Positions 1-7,646 of a stretch of 9,362 nt of DNA are shown here, in pieces. The notes beneath the pieces are model-generated. The model did not search any database. It saw only the letters and a program-made list of their open reading frames with translations, and had not been told where the DNA came from. Positions within the stretch are counted from its first letter, which is position 1, and each line of letters opens with the position of its first letter. Both the position numbers and the translations under genes were made by a program. The stretch comes from Odoribacteraceae bacterium (GTDB lineage: Bacteria > Bacteroidota > Bacteroidia > Bacteroidales > Marinifilaceae). The stretch lies in the NCBI GenBank assembly GCA_031279175.1, contig JAITJA010000189.1:1-9362 (forward strand), given 5' to 3'.

Positions 1-354
1 CATGGTTTCCGGAACTCCGGAAAATTTCACGATAATGTTTTTTCACGTTCAATACTTAAATTTGGGTATCCCGAACGGGCTCTTCACGCGAAACGGCCCC
101 CGTTTTCCCCGCGACGCGACCGTCGGCGTCCCTTGTCAAGGATCTTGAACGCCCCTCGCGCGGTTCATTCCCGGCATCGTTGCCCTCGAGACGGTTCGAC
201 GAGACGCGCGTCGAGGCGATCCCGCGTTCGACGACCTTGATTTCACCCCCGGCCGCCCGCCCCCGCGAGGGAGCGCGAACGCCAGCGCTACCCGCTAACA
301 GCATGTCGATCATGTCAAGAAGGGGAACCGCGAGGCGGCGCGCGGGATGGCGCG
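1..354. other. Gene-free leader region left of the etf promoter
   Basis: I see no credible gene here. Short open frames exist on both strands, but they are arginine-rich, GC-driven and resemble no family I recognise. A short hairpin lies at 6-23 (7-bp stem TTTCCGG/CCGGAAA, 4-nt loop). It could be the end or leader of a neighbour outside the window, but it has no clear T-tract. Positions 57-64 read TAAATTTG, a match to the Bacteroidota -7 box, but there is no TTG at the right distance upstream. Positions 1-3 read CAT, which could be the ATG of a gene leaving the window on the reverse strand; nothing else supports that. From about 65 to 355 the sequence is strongly GC-rich and contains short direct repeats such as GTTCGACGA near 194 and 225. 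Confidence 0.5.
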
Positions 355-385
355 TTGGCCGGTACGGTGAAAAACTATATCTTTG
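355..385 (+). promoter_or_regulatory. Bacteroidota-type promoter of the etfB-etfA-acd operon
   Basis: TTG at 355-357 is followed by a 20-nt spacer and TATCTTTG at 378-385. The second box is an exact match to the TAnnTTTG -7 element used by the primary sigma factor of Bacteroidota, and the spacing to the -33 TTG is the expected one. Transcription would start near 390-393, giving a leader of about 50 nt before the etfB ATG. The leader contains no Shine-Dalgarno sequence and becomes A/T-rich just before the start codon, as is usual in this phylum. No operator-like palindrome overlaps the promoter. Confidence 0.72.
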
Positions 386-443
386 CCCGCGTTCTCCCTG
401 TTGACGGGGACGAATAAATCACCCAAGTTAATGTTTAAAACGT

Positions 444-1316
444 ATGAAGAAACTGAAGATTGTTGTTCTGGCGAAACAAGTTCCCGACACGCGAAACGTC
501 GGGAAAGACGCCATGAAAGCGGATGGAACCGTGAACCGGGCGGCGCTACCCGCTATTTTTAACCCGGAAGACCTGAACGCCCTCGAGCAAGCGTTGCGAT
601 TAAAAGACGCGTTCCCGGGCAGCCAGGTGCACGTGTTGACGATGGGCCCCGGTCGCGCCGCGGAGATCATCCGCGAGGCGATGTACCGGGGGGCGGACGG
701 CGGTTACTTGCTATCGGACCGCGCGTTTGCCGGTTCGGACACGCTGGCGACCTCCTACGCGCTTTCCCGCGCGCTGGACAACCTCGAGTATGACCTGATC
801 CTGTGCGGTCGCCAGGCAATCGACGGGGACACCGCGCAGGTTGGCCCGCAGGTGGCAGAGAAACTGGGACTGCCGCAAGTGACCTACGCCGAGGAGATCC
901 GCGTGATAAACGAGCGGACGCTGCGCGTGAGACGACGGCTGGAACGAGGCGTCGAGGAGGTAGAATGTCCCGCGCCGGCCGTGGTGACGGTCAACGGGTC
1001 CGCCGCCCCGTGCCGCCCGAGAAACGCCCGGCTGGTAATGAAATACAAGCGCGCCCGGGCAACACAAGAAGCACAAGACGCCTCCGAGGATTACTTCGCG
1101 CTGGTAAACGAACGCCCCTACCTGAAGCTGACGGAGTGGAACGTGAACGATATCCGTTGCGAGACGCGCGAACTGGGGCTGAGCGGGTCGCCGACAAAAG
1201 TAAAGGCGATCGAGAACGTGGTGTTCCAGGCGAAAGAGGCCAAGACGCTCTCCGCCACCGATGGCGATATCGACGCGCTGATGAAAGAGTTGATCGCGAA
1301 CCACACGATCGGGTAA
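444..1316 (+). CDS. etfB: Electron transfer flavoprotein, beta subunit
   Basis: This is the small subunit of the cytoplasmic heterodimeric Etf, which carries electrons between acyl-CoA dehydrogenases and the respiratory chain or ferredoxin/NAD. The 290-aa product starts with KKLKIVVLAKQVPDT, a typical EtfB beginning, and carries the diagnostic GRQAIDGDTAQVGPQ segment (residues 122-136) plus GSDTLATSYAL (97-107). The length is slightly above the usual 250-265 aa. The GDTAQVGP form is the one seen in Etfs of anaerobic butyryl-CoA-type systems, where this subunit binds a second FAD; mammalian-type subunits bind AMP and read differently here. That makes a bifurcating Etf possible but not proven. 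The ATG at 444 is chosen because homology begins immediately; the ATG at 431 is out of frame. It is first in a three-gene operon, 19 nt before etfA. Confidence 0.96.
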   Translation: MKKLKIVVLAKQVPDTRNVGKDAMKADGTVNRAALPAIFNPEDLNALEQALRLKDAFPGSQVHVLTMGPGRAAEIIREAMYRGADGGYLLSDRAFAGSDTLATSYALSRALDNLEYDLILCGRQAIDGDTAQVGPQVAEKLGLPQVTYAEEIRVINERTLRVRRRLERGVEEVECPAPAVVTVNGSAAPCRPRNARLVMKYKRARATQEAQDASEDYFALVNERPYLKLTEWNVNDIRCETRELGLSGSPTKVKAIENVVFQAKEAKTLSATDGDIDALMKELIANHTIG

Positions 1317-1335
1317 CGAATAAACAAGAATAGAC

Positions 1336-2355
1336 ATGAATAGTGTATTTGTATATTGCGAGATAGAAGAAGGCGCGGTGGCCGACGTGAGCCTTGAACT
1401 GTTGACGAAAGGCCGCTCGCTGGCGACGCTGCTCGGGGTGAAACTCGAGGCCGTCGCCCTGGGAAGTAACCTCGAGGGGATCGAGAAACAACTTTTCCCG
1501 TACGGCGCGGACGTGGCGTGGGTCGGTGACGACGCCCGCCTGTCTCCCTACGCGACGCTCCCGCACGCGAAGATCCTCGCGCGGCTCTTCGAGGAGCAAA
1601 AACCACAAGTGGCTCTGATGGGCGCGACGAGCGTGGGACGAGACCTCGGGCCGCGCGTCTCGTCGGCATTGCATAGCGGGCTGACCGCCGACTGCACCAG
1701 CCTCGAGATCGGCGATTATACCGACCCCAAGAGCAAGCAGGTGTACAAGAACTTGCTCTACCAGATACGACCGGCCTTCGGCGGGAATATCGTCGCCACG
1801 ATCGTGAACCCGGATTGTCGCCCGCAAATGGCAACCGTCCGGGAGGGGGTAATGAAAAAGGAAATCCTCGACGCGGCCCATCCCGGCGAGGTGAAACGAC
1901 TGCGGGTGGATGATTACCTCGATGACGCGGACCTCGTGGTGAAGGTCATCGAACGCCACGTGGAGAAGTCGAAGGTCAATATCAAGGGCGCGTCGATCAT
2001 CGTCGCCGGCGGTTACGGGGTAGGATCGCGGGAGAATTTCAACCTGCTGCACGAGCTGGCCTCCATCCTCGGAGGCGAGGTGGGCGCGTCGCGGGCAGCC
2101 GTGGACGCGGGATTCGCCGAACACGAGCGGCAAGTCGGGCAAACCGGCACGACCGTGCGCCCGAAGCTCTATATCGCCTGCGGCATCTCCGGGCAGATCC
2201 AGCACACGGCCGGCATGGAGGAATCCGCCATCGTGATCGCGATCAATACCGATCCCGCCGCGCCAATAAACAAGTTCGCCGATTACGTGATCACCGGCGA
2301 CCTGAACACCGTCATCCCGAAGATGATCCAGTATTACAAGAAAAACAGTAAATAA
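1336..2355 (+). CDS. etfA: Electron transfer flavoprotein, alpha subunit
   Basis: The large Etf subunit carries the mobile C-terminal FAD domain that swings between EtfB and the partner dehydrogenase. The 339-aa product has an N-terminal Rossmann-like half with ATSVGRDLGPRVSSAL (97-112). The conserved C-terminal FAD-binding half has GGYGVGSRENF (225-235), GASRAAVDAGF (250-260), GQTGTTVRPKLYIACGISG (268-286), IQH (288-290), INTDPAAPIN (303-312) and TGDL (320-323). The arginine of GASR and the GQTG/GISGQIQH segments are normal FAD contacts and are present. The length is typical, and there is no extra N-terminal ferredoxin domain as found in some clostridial EtfA proteins. A lysine common in INKDP is threonine here. 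The start is preceded by an A-rich stretch and no Shine-Dalgarno sequence. Six nucleotides separate its stop from the acyl-CoA dehydrogenase start, so co-expression is very likely. Confidence 0.96.
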   Translation: MNSVFVYCEIEEGAVADVSLELLTKGRSLATLLGVKLEAVALGSNLEGIEKQLFPYGADVAWVGDDARLSPYATLPHAKILARLFEEQKPQVALMGATSVGRDLGPRVSSALHSGLTADCTSLEIGDYTDPKSKQVYKNLLYQIRPAFGGNIVATIVNPDCRPQMATVREGVMKKEILDAAHPGEVKRLRVDDYLDDADLVVKVIERHVEKSKVNIKGASIIVAGGYGVGSRENFNLLHELASILGGEVGASRAAVDAGFAEHERQVGQTGTTVRPKLYIACGISGQIQHTAGMEESAIVIAINTDPAAPINKFADYVITGDLNTVIPKMIQYYKKNSK

Positions 2356-2361
2356 ACAACT

Positions 2362-4065
2362 ATGGCAAACTTCTATACAGATAACGCGGCGATACGCTTT
2401 CACCTGGAACACCCCCTGATGAAGAAGATCGTCGCCCTGAAAGAACGCGATTTCCGGGACGCCGGGAAGTGCGACGTCGCCCCGAGGGATTTCGAGGACG
2501 CGATGGACAACTACGATAAAGTGCTGGAGATCGTCGGCGAGATCTGCGGCGACGTGATCGCCGAGAACGCCGAGGAGGTCGACAACGTCGGGCCGCGGGT
2601 GGTCAACGGGCGCGTGGAGTATGCCCCGGGAACGAGGCAAAACCACGAGGCGCTGACACAGGCGGGGCTGTATAACATGTCGCTGCCGAGAGAGTACGAC
2701 GGGCTGAACTTCCCGATCGTTCCCTACGTGATGGCCGCCGAGCTGGTCTCCCGCGCCGACGCCGGTTTCGGGAACATCTGGGGATTGCAGGATTGCGCCG
2801 AGACGATCCGCGAGTTCGCCAACGACGACCAGAAGCAACGCTTCCTCCCCAGGGGCGCCAGGGGCGAGACCTACGCGATGGACCTGACAGAGCCGGACGC
2901 CGGCTCGGACTTGCAAGCCGTGCAACTGAAAGCCACCCTGAAGGACGGGCGCTGGACGCTGAACGGCGTGAAGCGATTCATCACGAACGGCGACGCGCAC
3001 ATCGCCCTCGTGCTGGCCCGGTCGGAGGAAGGAACGCAGGACGGCCGCGGCCTCTCGATGTTTATCTACGACAAGGCAAACGGCGGCATGACCGTCCGGC
3101 GGATCGAGAACAAGTTAGGCATCAAGGGATCGCCCACCTGCGAGCTGGTCTTCAAGGACGCGCCGGCCGAGTTGTGCGGCGATCGCAAGCTGGGACTGAT
3201 CAAGTACGTGATGTCGCTCATGAACGGCGCGCGCCTTGGCGTGGCCGCCCAGTCAATAGGCATCGCCGAGGCCGCTTACCGCGAGGGATTGAAATATGCC
3301 CGCGAACGCTTCCAGTTTGGCAAGGCAATCATCGAGTTCCCCGCCGTCTACGAGATGCTCGCGAACATGGAAGCCAAGCTGCAAGGCGCTCGCTCGCTCC
3401 TGTACGAGACGTGCCGCTTCGTGGACATCTACAAGTCGTATACCCACCTCTCGGCAGAACGCGCGCTGGACAAGGAGGAGAAAGAGGAGCTGAAACGCTA
3501 CCAGAAACTGGCCGACATCTATACCCCCTTGTTGAAGCTGTTCGCCAGCGAGTACGCCAACGAGATCTCCTACGACGCGCTGCAAATCCACGGCGGGTCG
3601 GGATACATGAAGGATTACCCCGTGCAACGGCTCGCGCGGGACGCCCGCATCACGAATATCTACGAGGGCACTTCACAATTGCAGGTGGTGGCCGCTATAC
3701 GCGGCGTGACTACAGGGCAGTACCTGAAGCACGCGCGGGAAGTCTACGAGACAGCCCCCGCGCTCCCCGGGCAGGAGTTCCTGCGCGACATCTTGAAGGA
3801 GATGACCGCCGCGTACGAGTCCGCCGTGAATACCGTCACTGCCGCCGGCGACCCGGAGTATGTCGACTTCCACGCCCGCGCGCTGGTGGAAATGGCAGGA
3901 TACGTGATTATCGGGCATCTCCTCGTGCAGGACGCGCAACGGTGCGAGAACTATTCCCGCGTCGCCGACGTCTTCGTGAAGTACGGGCAAGCGCGAGTCG
4001 CCGCTCATGCCGCCTTTATCAGTAACTTCCAACCCAAAGACCTGGGCGCGTACAAGAGAAGCTAA
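2362..4065 (+). CDS. Acyl-CoA dehydrogenase (long, ~570-aa class), Etf partner
   Basis: This is an FAD-dependent acyl-CoA dehydrogenase that introduces or reduces the alpha-beta double bond of an acyl-CoA and exchanges electrons with the Etf encoded just upstream. The 567-aa protein has an N-terminal extension beginning FYTDNAAIRF, as in the larger bacterial members. Both family signatures are present: MDLTEPDAGSD (173-183) and QIHGGSGYMKDYPVQRLARD (408-427). The FAD-contact segment ERFQFGKAI lies at 315-323. The catalytic base is probably Glu435 in TNIYEGTS, the position used by medium- and short-chain dehydrogenases. About 130 residues follow the catalytic glutamate, an alpha-helical C-terminal extension longer than in 380-aa enzymes. 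Substrate length cannot be read from the sequence; short-chain (butyryl/crotonyl) is plausible from the Etf pairing in anaerobes. It is last in the operon, 38 nt before a strong hairpin. Confidence 0.94.
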   Translation: MANFYTDNAAIRFHLEHPLMKKIVALKERDFRDAGKCDVAPRDFEDAMDNYDKVLEIVGEICGDVIAENAEEVDNVGPRVVNGRVEYAPGTRQNHEALTQAGLYNMSLPREYDGLNFPIVPYVMAAELVSRADAGFGNIWGLQDCAETIREFANDDQKQRFLPRGARGETYAMDLTEPDAGSDLQAVQLKATLKDGRWTLNGVKRFITNGDAHIALVLARSEEGTQDGRGLSMFIYDKANGGMTVRRIENKLGIKGSPTCELVFKDAPAELCGDRKLGLIKYVMSLMNGARLGVAAQSIGIAEAAYREGLKYARERFQFGKAIIEFPAVYEMLANMEAKLQGARSLLYETCRFVDIYKSYTHLSAERALDKEEKEELKRYQKLADIYTPLLKLFASEYANEISYDALQIHGGSGYMKDYPVQRLARDARITNIYEGTSQLQVVAAIRGVTTGQYLKHAREVYETAPALPGQEFLRDILKEMTAAYESAVNTVTAAGDPEYVDFHARALVEMAGYVIIGHLLVQDAQRCENYSRVADVFVKYGQARVAAHAAFISNFQPKDLGAYKRS

Positions 4066-4103
4066 CGCGTCTCGACAACAAGAAGGGCAACATGGCCCGC
4101 GAG

Positions 4104-4134
4104 GAGTCGACGTTCTACCCACGAACGTCGACTC
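4104..4134 (+). terminator. Perfect 12-bp hairpin ending the etf-acd operon
   Basis: The arms GAGTCGACGTTC (4104-4115) and GAACGTCGACTC (4123-4134) are exact reverse complements around a 7-nt loop. The hairpin begins 38 nt after the acyl-CoA dehydrogenase stop and is followed by the short pyrimidine run TCTTGTC. This is the only strong inverted repeat between the operon and the next gene, and its place fits an intrinsic terminator. The T-tract is poor, so efficiency is uncertain. A seven-base direct repeat, CATGGCC, flanks it at 4091-4097 and 4141-4147. Confidence 0.6.
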
Positions 4135-4379
4135 TCTTGTCATGGCCAACCACACCTTATTATATAGGCGATACTTGTCGCGCGCGCGTCGCCCTCCCCG
4201 GCCGGGTGTAAACCATGCAAGGTCGGCCAACGAACAGGCGCCGGTACCCCGGTAAAGCCCTCTCCCTCCCCCCTTGTTTTCGAGCGACAACGGCGAAACT
4301 GATTTTAGTCAGCTTTTCTTTTATCTATATCCGGTAACATCGCGATACTTTATGAAGAACCTTAAAAAAACCCACCTGT
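4135..4379. other. Gene-free gap before the redox fusion gene
   Basis: No credible coding sequence or RNA gene is seen. The left part is GC-rich, with a CG-alternating run near 4180 and the palindromes CCCGGCCGGG near 4200 and GGCGCC near 4240. After 4262 there is a pyrimidine run (CTCCCTCCCCCCTTG), and the last 80 nt are clearly AT-rich, as expected around a Bacteroidota promoter. I found no clean TAnnTTTG box with a TTG at 19-21 nt. The nearest sequences, TATCTATA (4322-4329) and TACTTTAT (4346-4353), each miss two positions. The run of seven A's just before the start codon fits the A-rich initiation leaders of this phylum. Confidence 0.5.
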
Positions 4380-7300
4380 ATGCAAAAGATCAAGGAACAT
4401 CCCATACTGGATATCCCCGCGCGGGACGTGACCCGCTTCACGTTTAACGGCGCGGAAATAGAAGGAGACATTGGCCTCACGATAGCCGCGGCCCTGCACC
4501 GGGCTGGCTTCCCGGTACACAGCCACAGCTTACAGGGGCGGCCGCGTTCGCTGGCGTGTGGCATTGGGAAATGCGGCGCGTGCGAGATGCTCGTTGACGG
4601 GAAAGTCAGGCGCGTGTGCATGACGAAAGTCGACGGGGTCAAAGAAGTACGGGAGATCGCGCCCGGCGAGATGGCGACAGCCGGCAAGAAACGAGACGAC
4701 GCGCCGAGGAAAGTACTACACGCGCGGGTAGTAATCATCGGGGCAGGCCCCGCCGGGCTAGCCGCGCGCGAAGAATTCGAGAAACACGGCATCGACGCGA
4801 TCGTCATCGACAACAACGACAAGATAGGAGGACAATTCACCATGCAGACCCACCAGTTCTTTTTCTTCGAGAAAGAAAAGCGGTTCGGGGGAATGCGCGG
4901 TTTCGACGTCGCCCGTTCACTGGCCGGGGAGGAGGCCGCGGGGATCTACCTGAACGCGACGGTATGGGACATCCTCGAGGGGAAGCGGGTAGCGGTCAAG
5001 AACCTCGCGGACGACGCCATCTTCTACGTGGACGCCGATTACCTCGTCGTGGCCACGGGCGCGGTGCCCTTCATGCCGGCCTTCGAGAACGACGACCTCC
5101 CCGGGGTTTACACCGCCGCCGTGGTGCAGAAAATGATGAACAACGAGCTGACCCTGCTGGGAAAGAGCGTGCTGACGGTCGGCGCGGGGAACATCGGCTA
5201 CCTGACCTCCTACCAGCTCATGCAGGCGGGGGCCACCGTGAAGGCAATCATCGAGGCGATGCCGCGAGAGGGTGGGTTCCCCGTGCAGGCGAACCGTCTC
5301 AGGAGGCTGGCGATACCAATCCTGACCTCCCGCGTGCTGGTCAAGGCGATACCCAATGCCGACCGCACAGGGATCACCGGGGCCGTGATCGCTCGTTGCG
5401 AGAACTTCAAGCCCGTGCCCGGTACAGAAGTCATCATCGACGGGATCGACGCGCTGAACATATGCACCGGATTGATCCCCGATGACCAGCTATTCATCAA
5501 GGGAAAGTCCGTCTTCGGCGCGCGTTGCTTCGCTGCCGGGGACGCCGCGCGGATTGGCGAGGGCACGAGCGCCGTGTTACGCGGCAAGCAGGTAGCCCTC
5601 GAGATCATGATGGAGATGGGGACGCGCCTGGATTACGACGACTACCTGGCGCTCTCCCGCGAACACATCGACTCGCGGCAACACCCGGTCAAGGTGCTCG
5701 ACTGCCCGCGCGCGCCGGGGCCCGAGCGTCGGCTTGCCCGCCCGTTCGTGCAGCTGGACTGCCTGTACGGATTCGCCTGCAACCCCTGCTCGTTCGCTTG
5801 TCGACAGGGAGCCATCGCGAAAAACTCCGCGTCGACAGTGCCGGTTGTCGACCATGACAAGTGCACCGGGTGCATGGAATGCGTTTACCAGTGTCCCGGA
5901 CTGGCCATCTTCGGCTACGACCTCAAGCGGGACGCGCTCTTCCTGCCCGTCGAGTACGAGGTAAACGAGCGAGACGAAGTCTTCCTCGTCGACAACAACG
6001 GGGCGAAAATCGGCGAGGGAATCATCGAGAAAGTATTACACAAGCCCAACAAAACGCGGGTCGCGCGGGTCAAGGCTCTGGACATGCGCGGCGACGCGTT
6101 GTTAGCGGCGCGCGGCTTCATCGTCCGGTCGCGATACCCCGCCCCCCTTCTCACCGGCGAGCCGGCGGGAGAGAGCCCCGGCGAGAGCCTCGTCTGTCAC
6201 TGCGAGGACGTGCCGCTGGACGAGATCCTGCCGCTAATCGGCGATCGCCCCTTCATCCACGTGGACGAGATCAAGCACGCGACGCGTCTGGGCATGGGCC
6301 CTTGTCGCGGGAAACGCTGCATCCCGCGGTTACGTTCCCTCCTGCGGGCGCGCGGGGTAGAGCTGGTCGGGGACGCCGCGCCGCGCGCGCCGCTATCGAA
6401 CCAGGTGAACATGAGCGAGACCTGTCCCGGCGCCGGGGAGATTCACGAGGTGGTTTCTCGCCACCCGACGCGACGCGTCGTCACGGGCGTACTCGTGGCT
6501 GGCGGTGGAATTGCCGGGAGCGCGTTATTCCGTTACATGGCCGACGAGGGGATGAACCCCGTCCTACTGAACGAGGGACACGGCTCGTCGTGGAGGAACA
6601 TCGCCGGGGGACGCACCGCCTTCTCGCTGCCGGAACTGGCAGAGATCGCGGCGCGCAACCACGCCATCTTCAAGGAGCTGCAACGGGTGGGGAACATAGA
6701 CTACAAGCCGATCCGCTACGTGAACTTCGCGCACGACGAGGAAACGTACAGGGCGCTCGACGCCAGCCGCGCCTGGTCAGACGCGCGAATGATCGAACCG
6801 GCGGATTTCCGCGAGGAGATCTCCCCTTATTTTAATCCCTCGCCCTCCCGCTACGCCGGGGCATTGATAACGAACGATTGCTGGCAGGCCGCGCCGGGAA
6901 AAGTGATCGATCTATCGCGACGCGTGGGCATTGCCGCCGGGGGAACGGTGGTAGAAGAATGCCGGGTGATCGACGTGAAACGGGAAGGAGAGCACCACGT
7001 GGTGCTGACGCGGGAGCGCGACGGGAGGCACGTGGAGTATCGCGCGGAACTGTTCGTGAACGCTGCAGGGGCAGGAGCCGGGAAGATCTGCGAGGCCCTC
7101 GGCATACAACCGGGGATCTACCCGGTACGTCACCAGGCCTTTATCACCCGCCCGCTACCGATGCTGGGAAAGGGGGGGAGCAATCTCGACATGCTCATCG
7201 ACCGACAGCTATACAAGGGATTCTCTGCCGTCTACGGGCAGCAACTCGCGCACACCGGGCAGGTCATCGGTTGCGCGTCACCGGCCGTCGACCCCTCCCG

Positions 7301-7607
7301 CGTGGACAAGGACCTGGCATTAAACACGAGGGAATTTATAGAAATCTTTAGCGAGGTGTTCACGGGATGGATACCGGCACTGGCCGACGCGGGGATACAA
7401 GCCACGTGGAGCGGCTATTACGTGGAGCCTCGTTACGTCATCGACCCCGAACTCGGGCTATTCATCGGCCTGCGCGGGCACGGCTTCATGCTGTCGCAAT
7501 ACCTGGCCAAGATGTACGTCGATAAACTACTGGGCCGACCGGTCCCCGCCTACTTCGACGCGCTGAAACTCTCCGGACCGGGCCTCTCCGAGAAAGCGTT
7601 CAAGTAA
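4380..7607 (+). CDS. Five-module Fe-S flavoprotein: fused HcnABC/sarcosine oxidase-like amine or amino-acid dehydrogenase
   Basis: One uninterrupted 1075-aa protein contains modules usually found as separate subunits. (1) Residues 17-95: Fer2_4-type [2Fe-2S] domain with C60-x4-C65-x2-C68-x11-C80, like HcnA or the SoxA N-terminus. (2) 115-435: two-Rossmann disulfide-reductase-like flavoprotein with GAGPAG (121-126, FAD), ATGAVP (225-230), GAGNIG (268-273, probably NAD) and FAAGDAA (384-390). (3) 461-510: ferredoxin region with C461/C467/C470/C474 and C495/C498/C501/C505-Pro. (4) 604-660: BFD-like [2Fe-2S] domain, C606-x-C608 and C642-x4-C647. (5) 702-1060: DAO-family flavoprotein with GGGIAG (708-713), NAAGAG (894-899) and GLRGHGFMLSQ (1030-1040). 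The last module should oxidise an amino acid or secondary amine; the rest would move electrons. Comparators are D-hydroxyproline dehydrogenase, opine oxidase, HcnABC and thermococcal proline dehydrogenase. Substrate and acceptor are not readable. The ATG is chosen because the Fer2 homology follows directly. No signal peptide, so probably cytoplasmic. Confidence 0.88.
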   Translation: MQKIKEHPILDIPARDVTRFTFNGAEIEGDIGLTIAAALHRAGFPVHSHSLQGRPRSLACGIGKCGACEMLVDGKVRRVCMTKVDGVKEVREIAPGEMATAGKKRDDAPRKVLHARVVIIGAGPAGLAAREEFEKHGIDAIVIDNNDKIGGQFTMQTHQFFFFEKEKRFGGMRGFDVARSLAGEEAAGIYLNATVWDILEGKRVAVKNLADDAIFYVDADYLVVATGAVPFMPAFENDDLPGVYTAAVVQKMMNNELTLLGKSVLTVGAGNIGYLTSYQLMQAGATVKAIIEAMPREGGFPVQANRLRRLAIPILTSRVLVKAIPNADRTGITGAVIARCENFKPVPGTEVIIDGIDALNICTGLIPDDQLFIKGKSVFGARCFAAGDAARIGEGTSAVLRGKQVALEIMMEMGTRLDYDDYLALSREHIDSRQHPVKVLDCPRAPGPERRLARPFVQLDCLYGFACNPCSFACRQGAIAKNSASTVPVVDHDKCTGCMECVYQCPGLAIFGYDLKRDALFLPVEYEVNERDEVFLVDNNGAKIGEGIIEKVLHKPNKTRVARVKALDMRGDALLAARGFIVRSRYPAPLLTGEPAGESPGESLVCHCEDVPLDEILPLIGDRPFIHVDEIKHATRLGMGPCRGKRCIPRLRSLLRARGVELVGDAAPRAPLSNQVNMSETCPGAGEIHEVVSRHPTRRVVTGVLVAGGGIAGSALFRYMADEGMNPVLLNEGHGSSWRNIAGGRTAFSLPELAEIAARNHAIFKELQRVGNIDYKPIRYVNFAHDEETYRALDASRAWSDARMIEPADFREEISPYFNPSPSRYAGALITNDCWQAAPGKVIDLSRRVGIAAGGTVVEECRVIDVKREGEHHVVLTRERDGRHVEYRAELFVNAAGAGAGKICEALGIQPGIYPVRHQAFITRPLPMLGKGGSNLDMLIDRQLYKGFSAVYGQQLAHTGQVIGCASPAVDPSRVDKDLALNTREFIEIFSEVFTGWIPALADAGIQATWSGYYVEPRYVIDPELGLFIGLRGHGFMLSQYLAKMYVDKLLGRPVPAYFDALKLSGPGLSEKAFK

Positions 7608-7646
7608 CTCGCGCCACCGGCAATCGCCTCGCGGGCAGCGCCCCGC

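Noticed and set aside
56..404. Small open frames on both strands in the leader before etfB
   Set aside because: Composition is dictated by GC-rich sequence, they overlap each other and the etf promoter, and they have no recognisable domain.
991..3000. Long open frame (669 codons) on the reverse strand, antisense to etfB, etfA and the acyl-CoA dehydrogenase
   Set aside because: It lies wholly opposite three intact, well-recognised genes, shows no family motif, and is explained by GC-rich codons that suppress stops in the mirror frame.
2793..4025. Forward 410-codon open frame inside the acyl-CoA dehydrogenase gene
   Set aside because: Arginine- and glycine-rich out-of-frame shadow of a gene whose own frame has both family signatures and the catalytic glutamate.
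4346..4353. TACTTTAT as the -7 box of the fusion gene
   Set aside because: Two mismatches at conserved positions and no TTG at 19-21 nt upstream.
6411..6500. Gene boundary (two adjacent genes or a frameshift) between the BFD-like and DAO modules, with an internal ATG at residue 678
   Set aside because: The frame is continuous through the linker with no stop, and no promoter-like leader or A-rich initiation context precedes the internal ATG, so a genuine fusion is the better reading.
5861..6835. Forward 324-codon open frame inside the fusion gene
   Set aside because: Arginine-rich shadow; the overlapping frame has all the Fe-S cysteines and Rossmann motifs.
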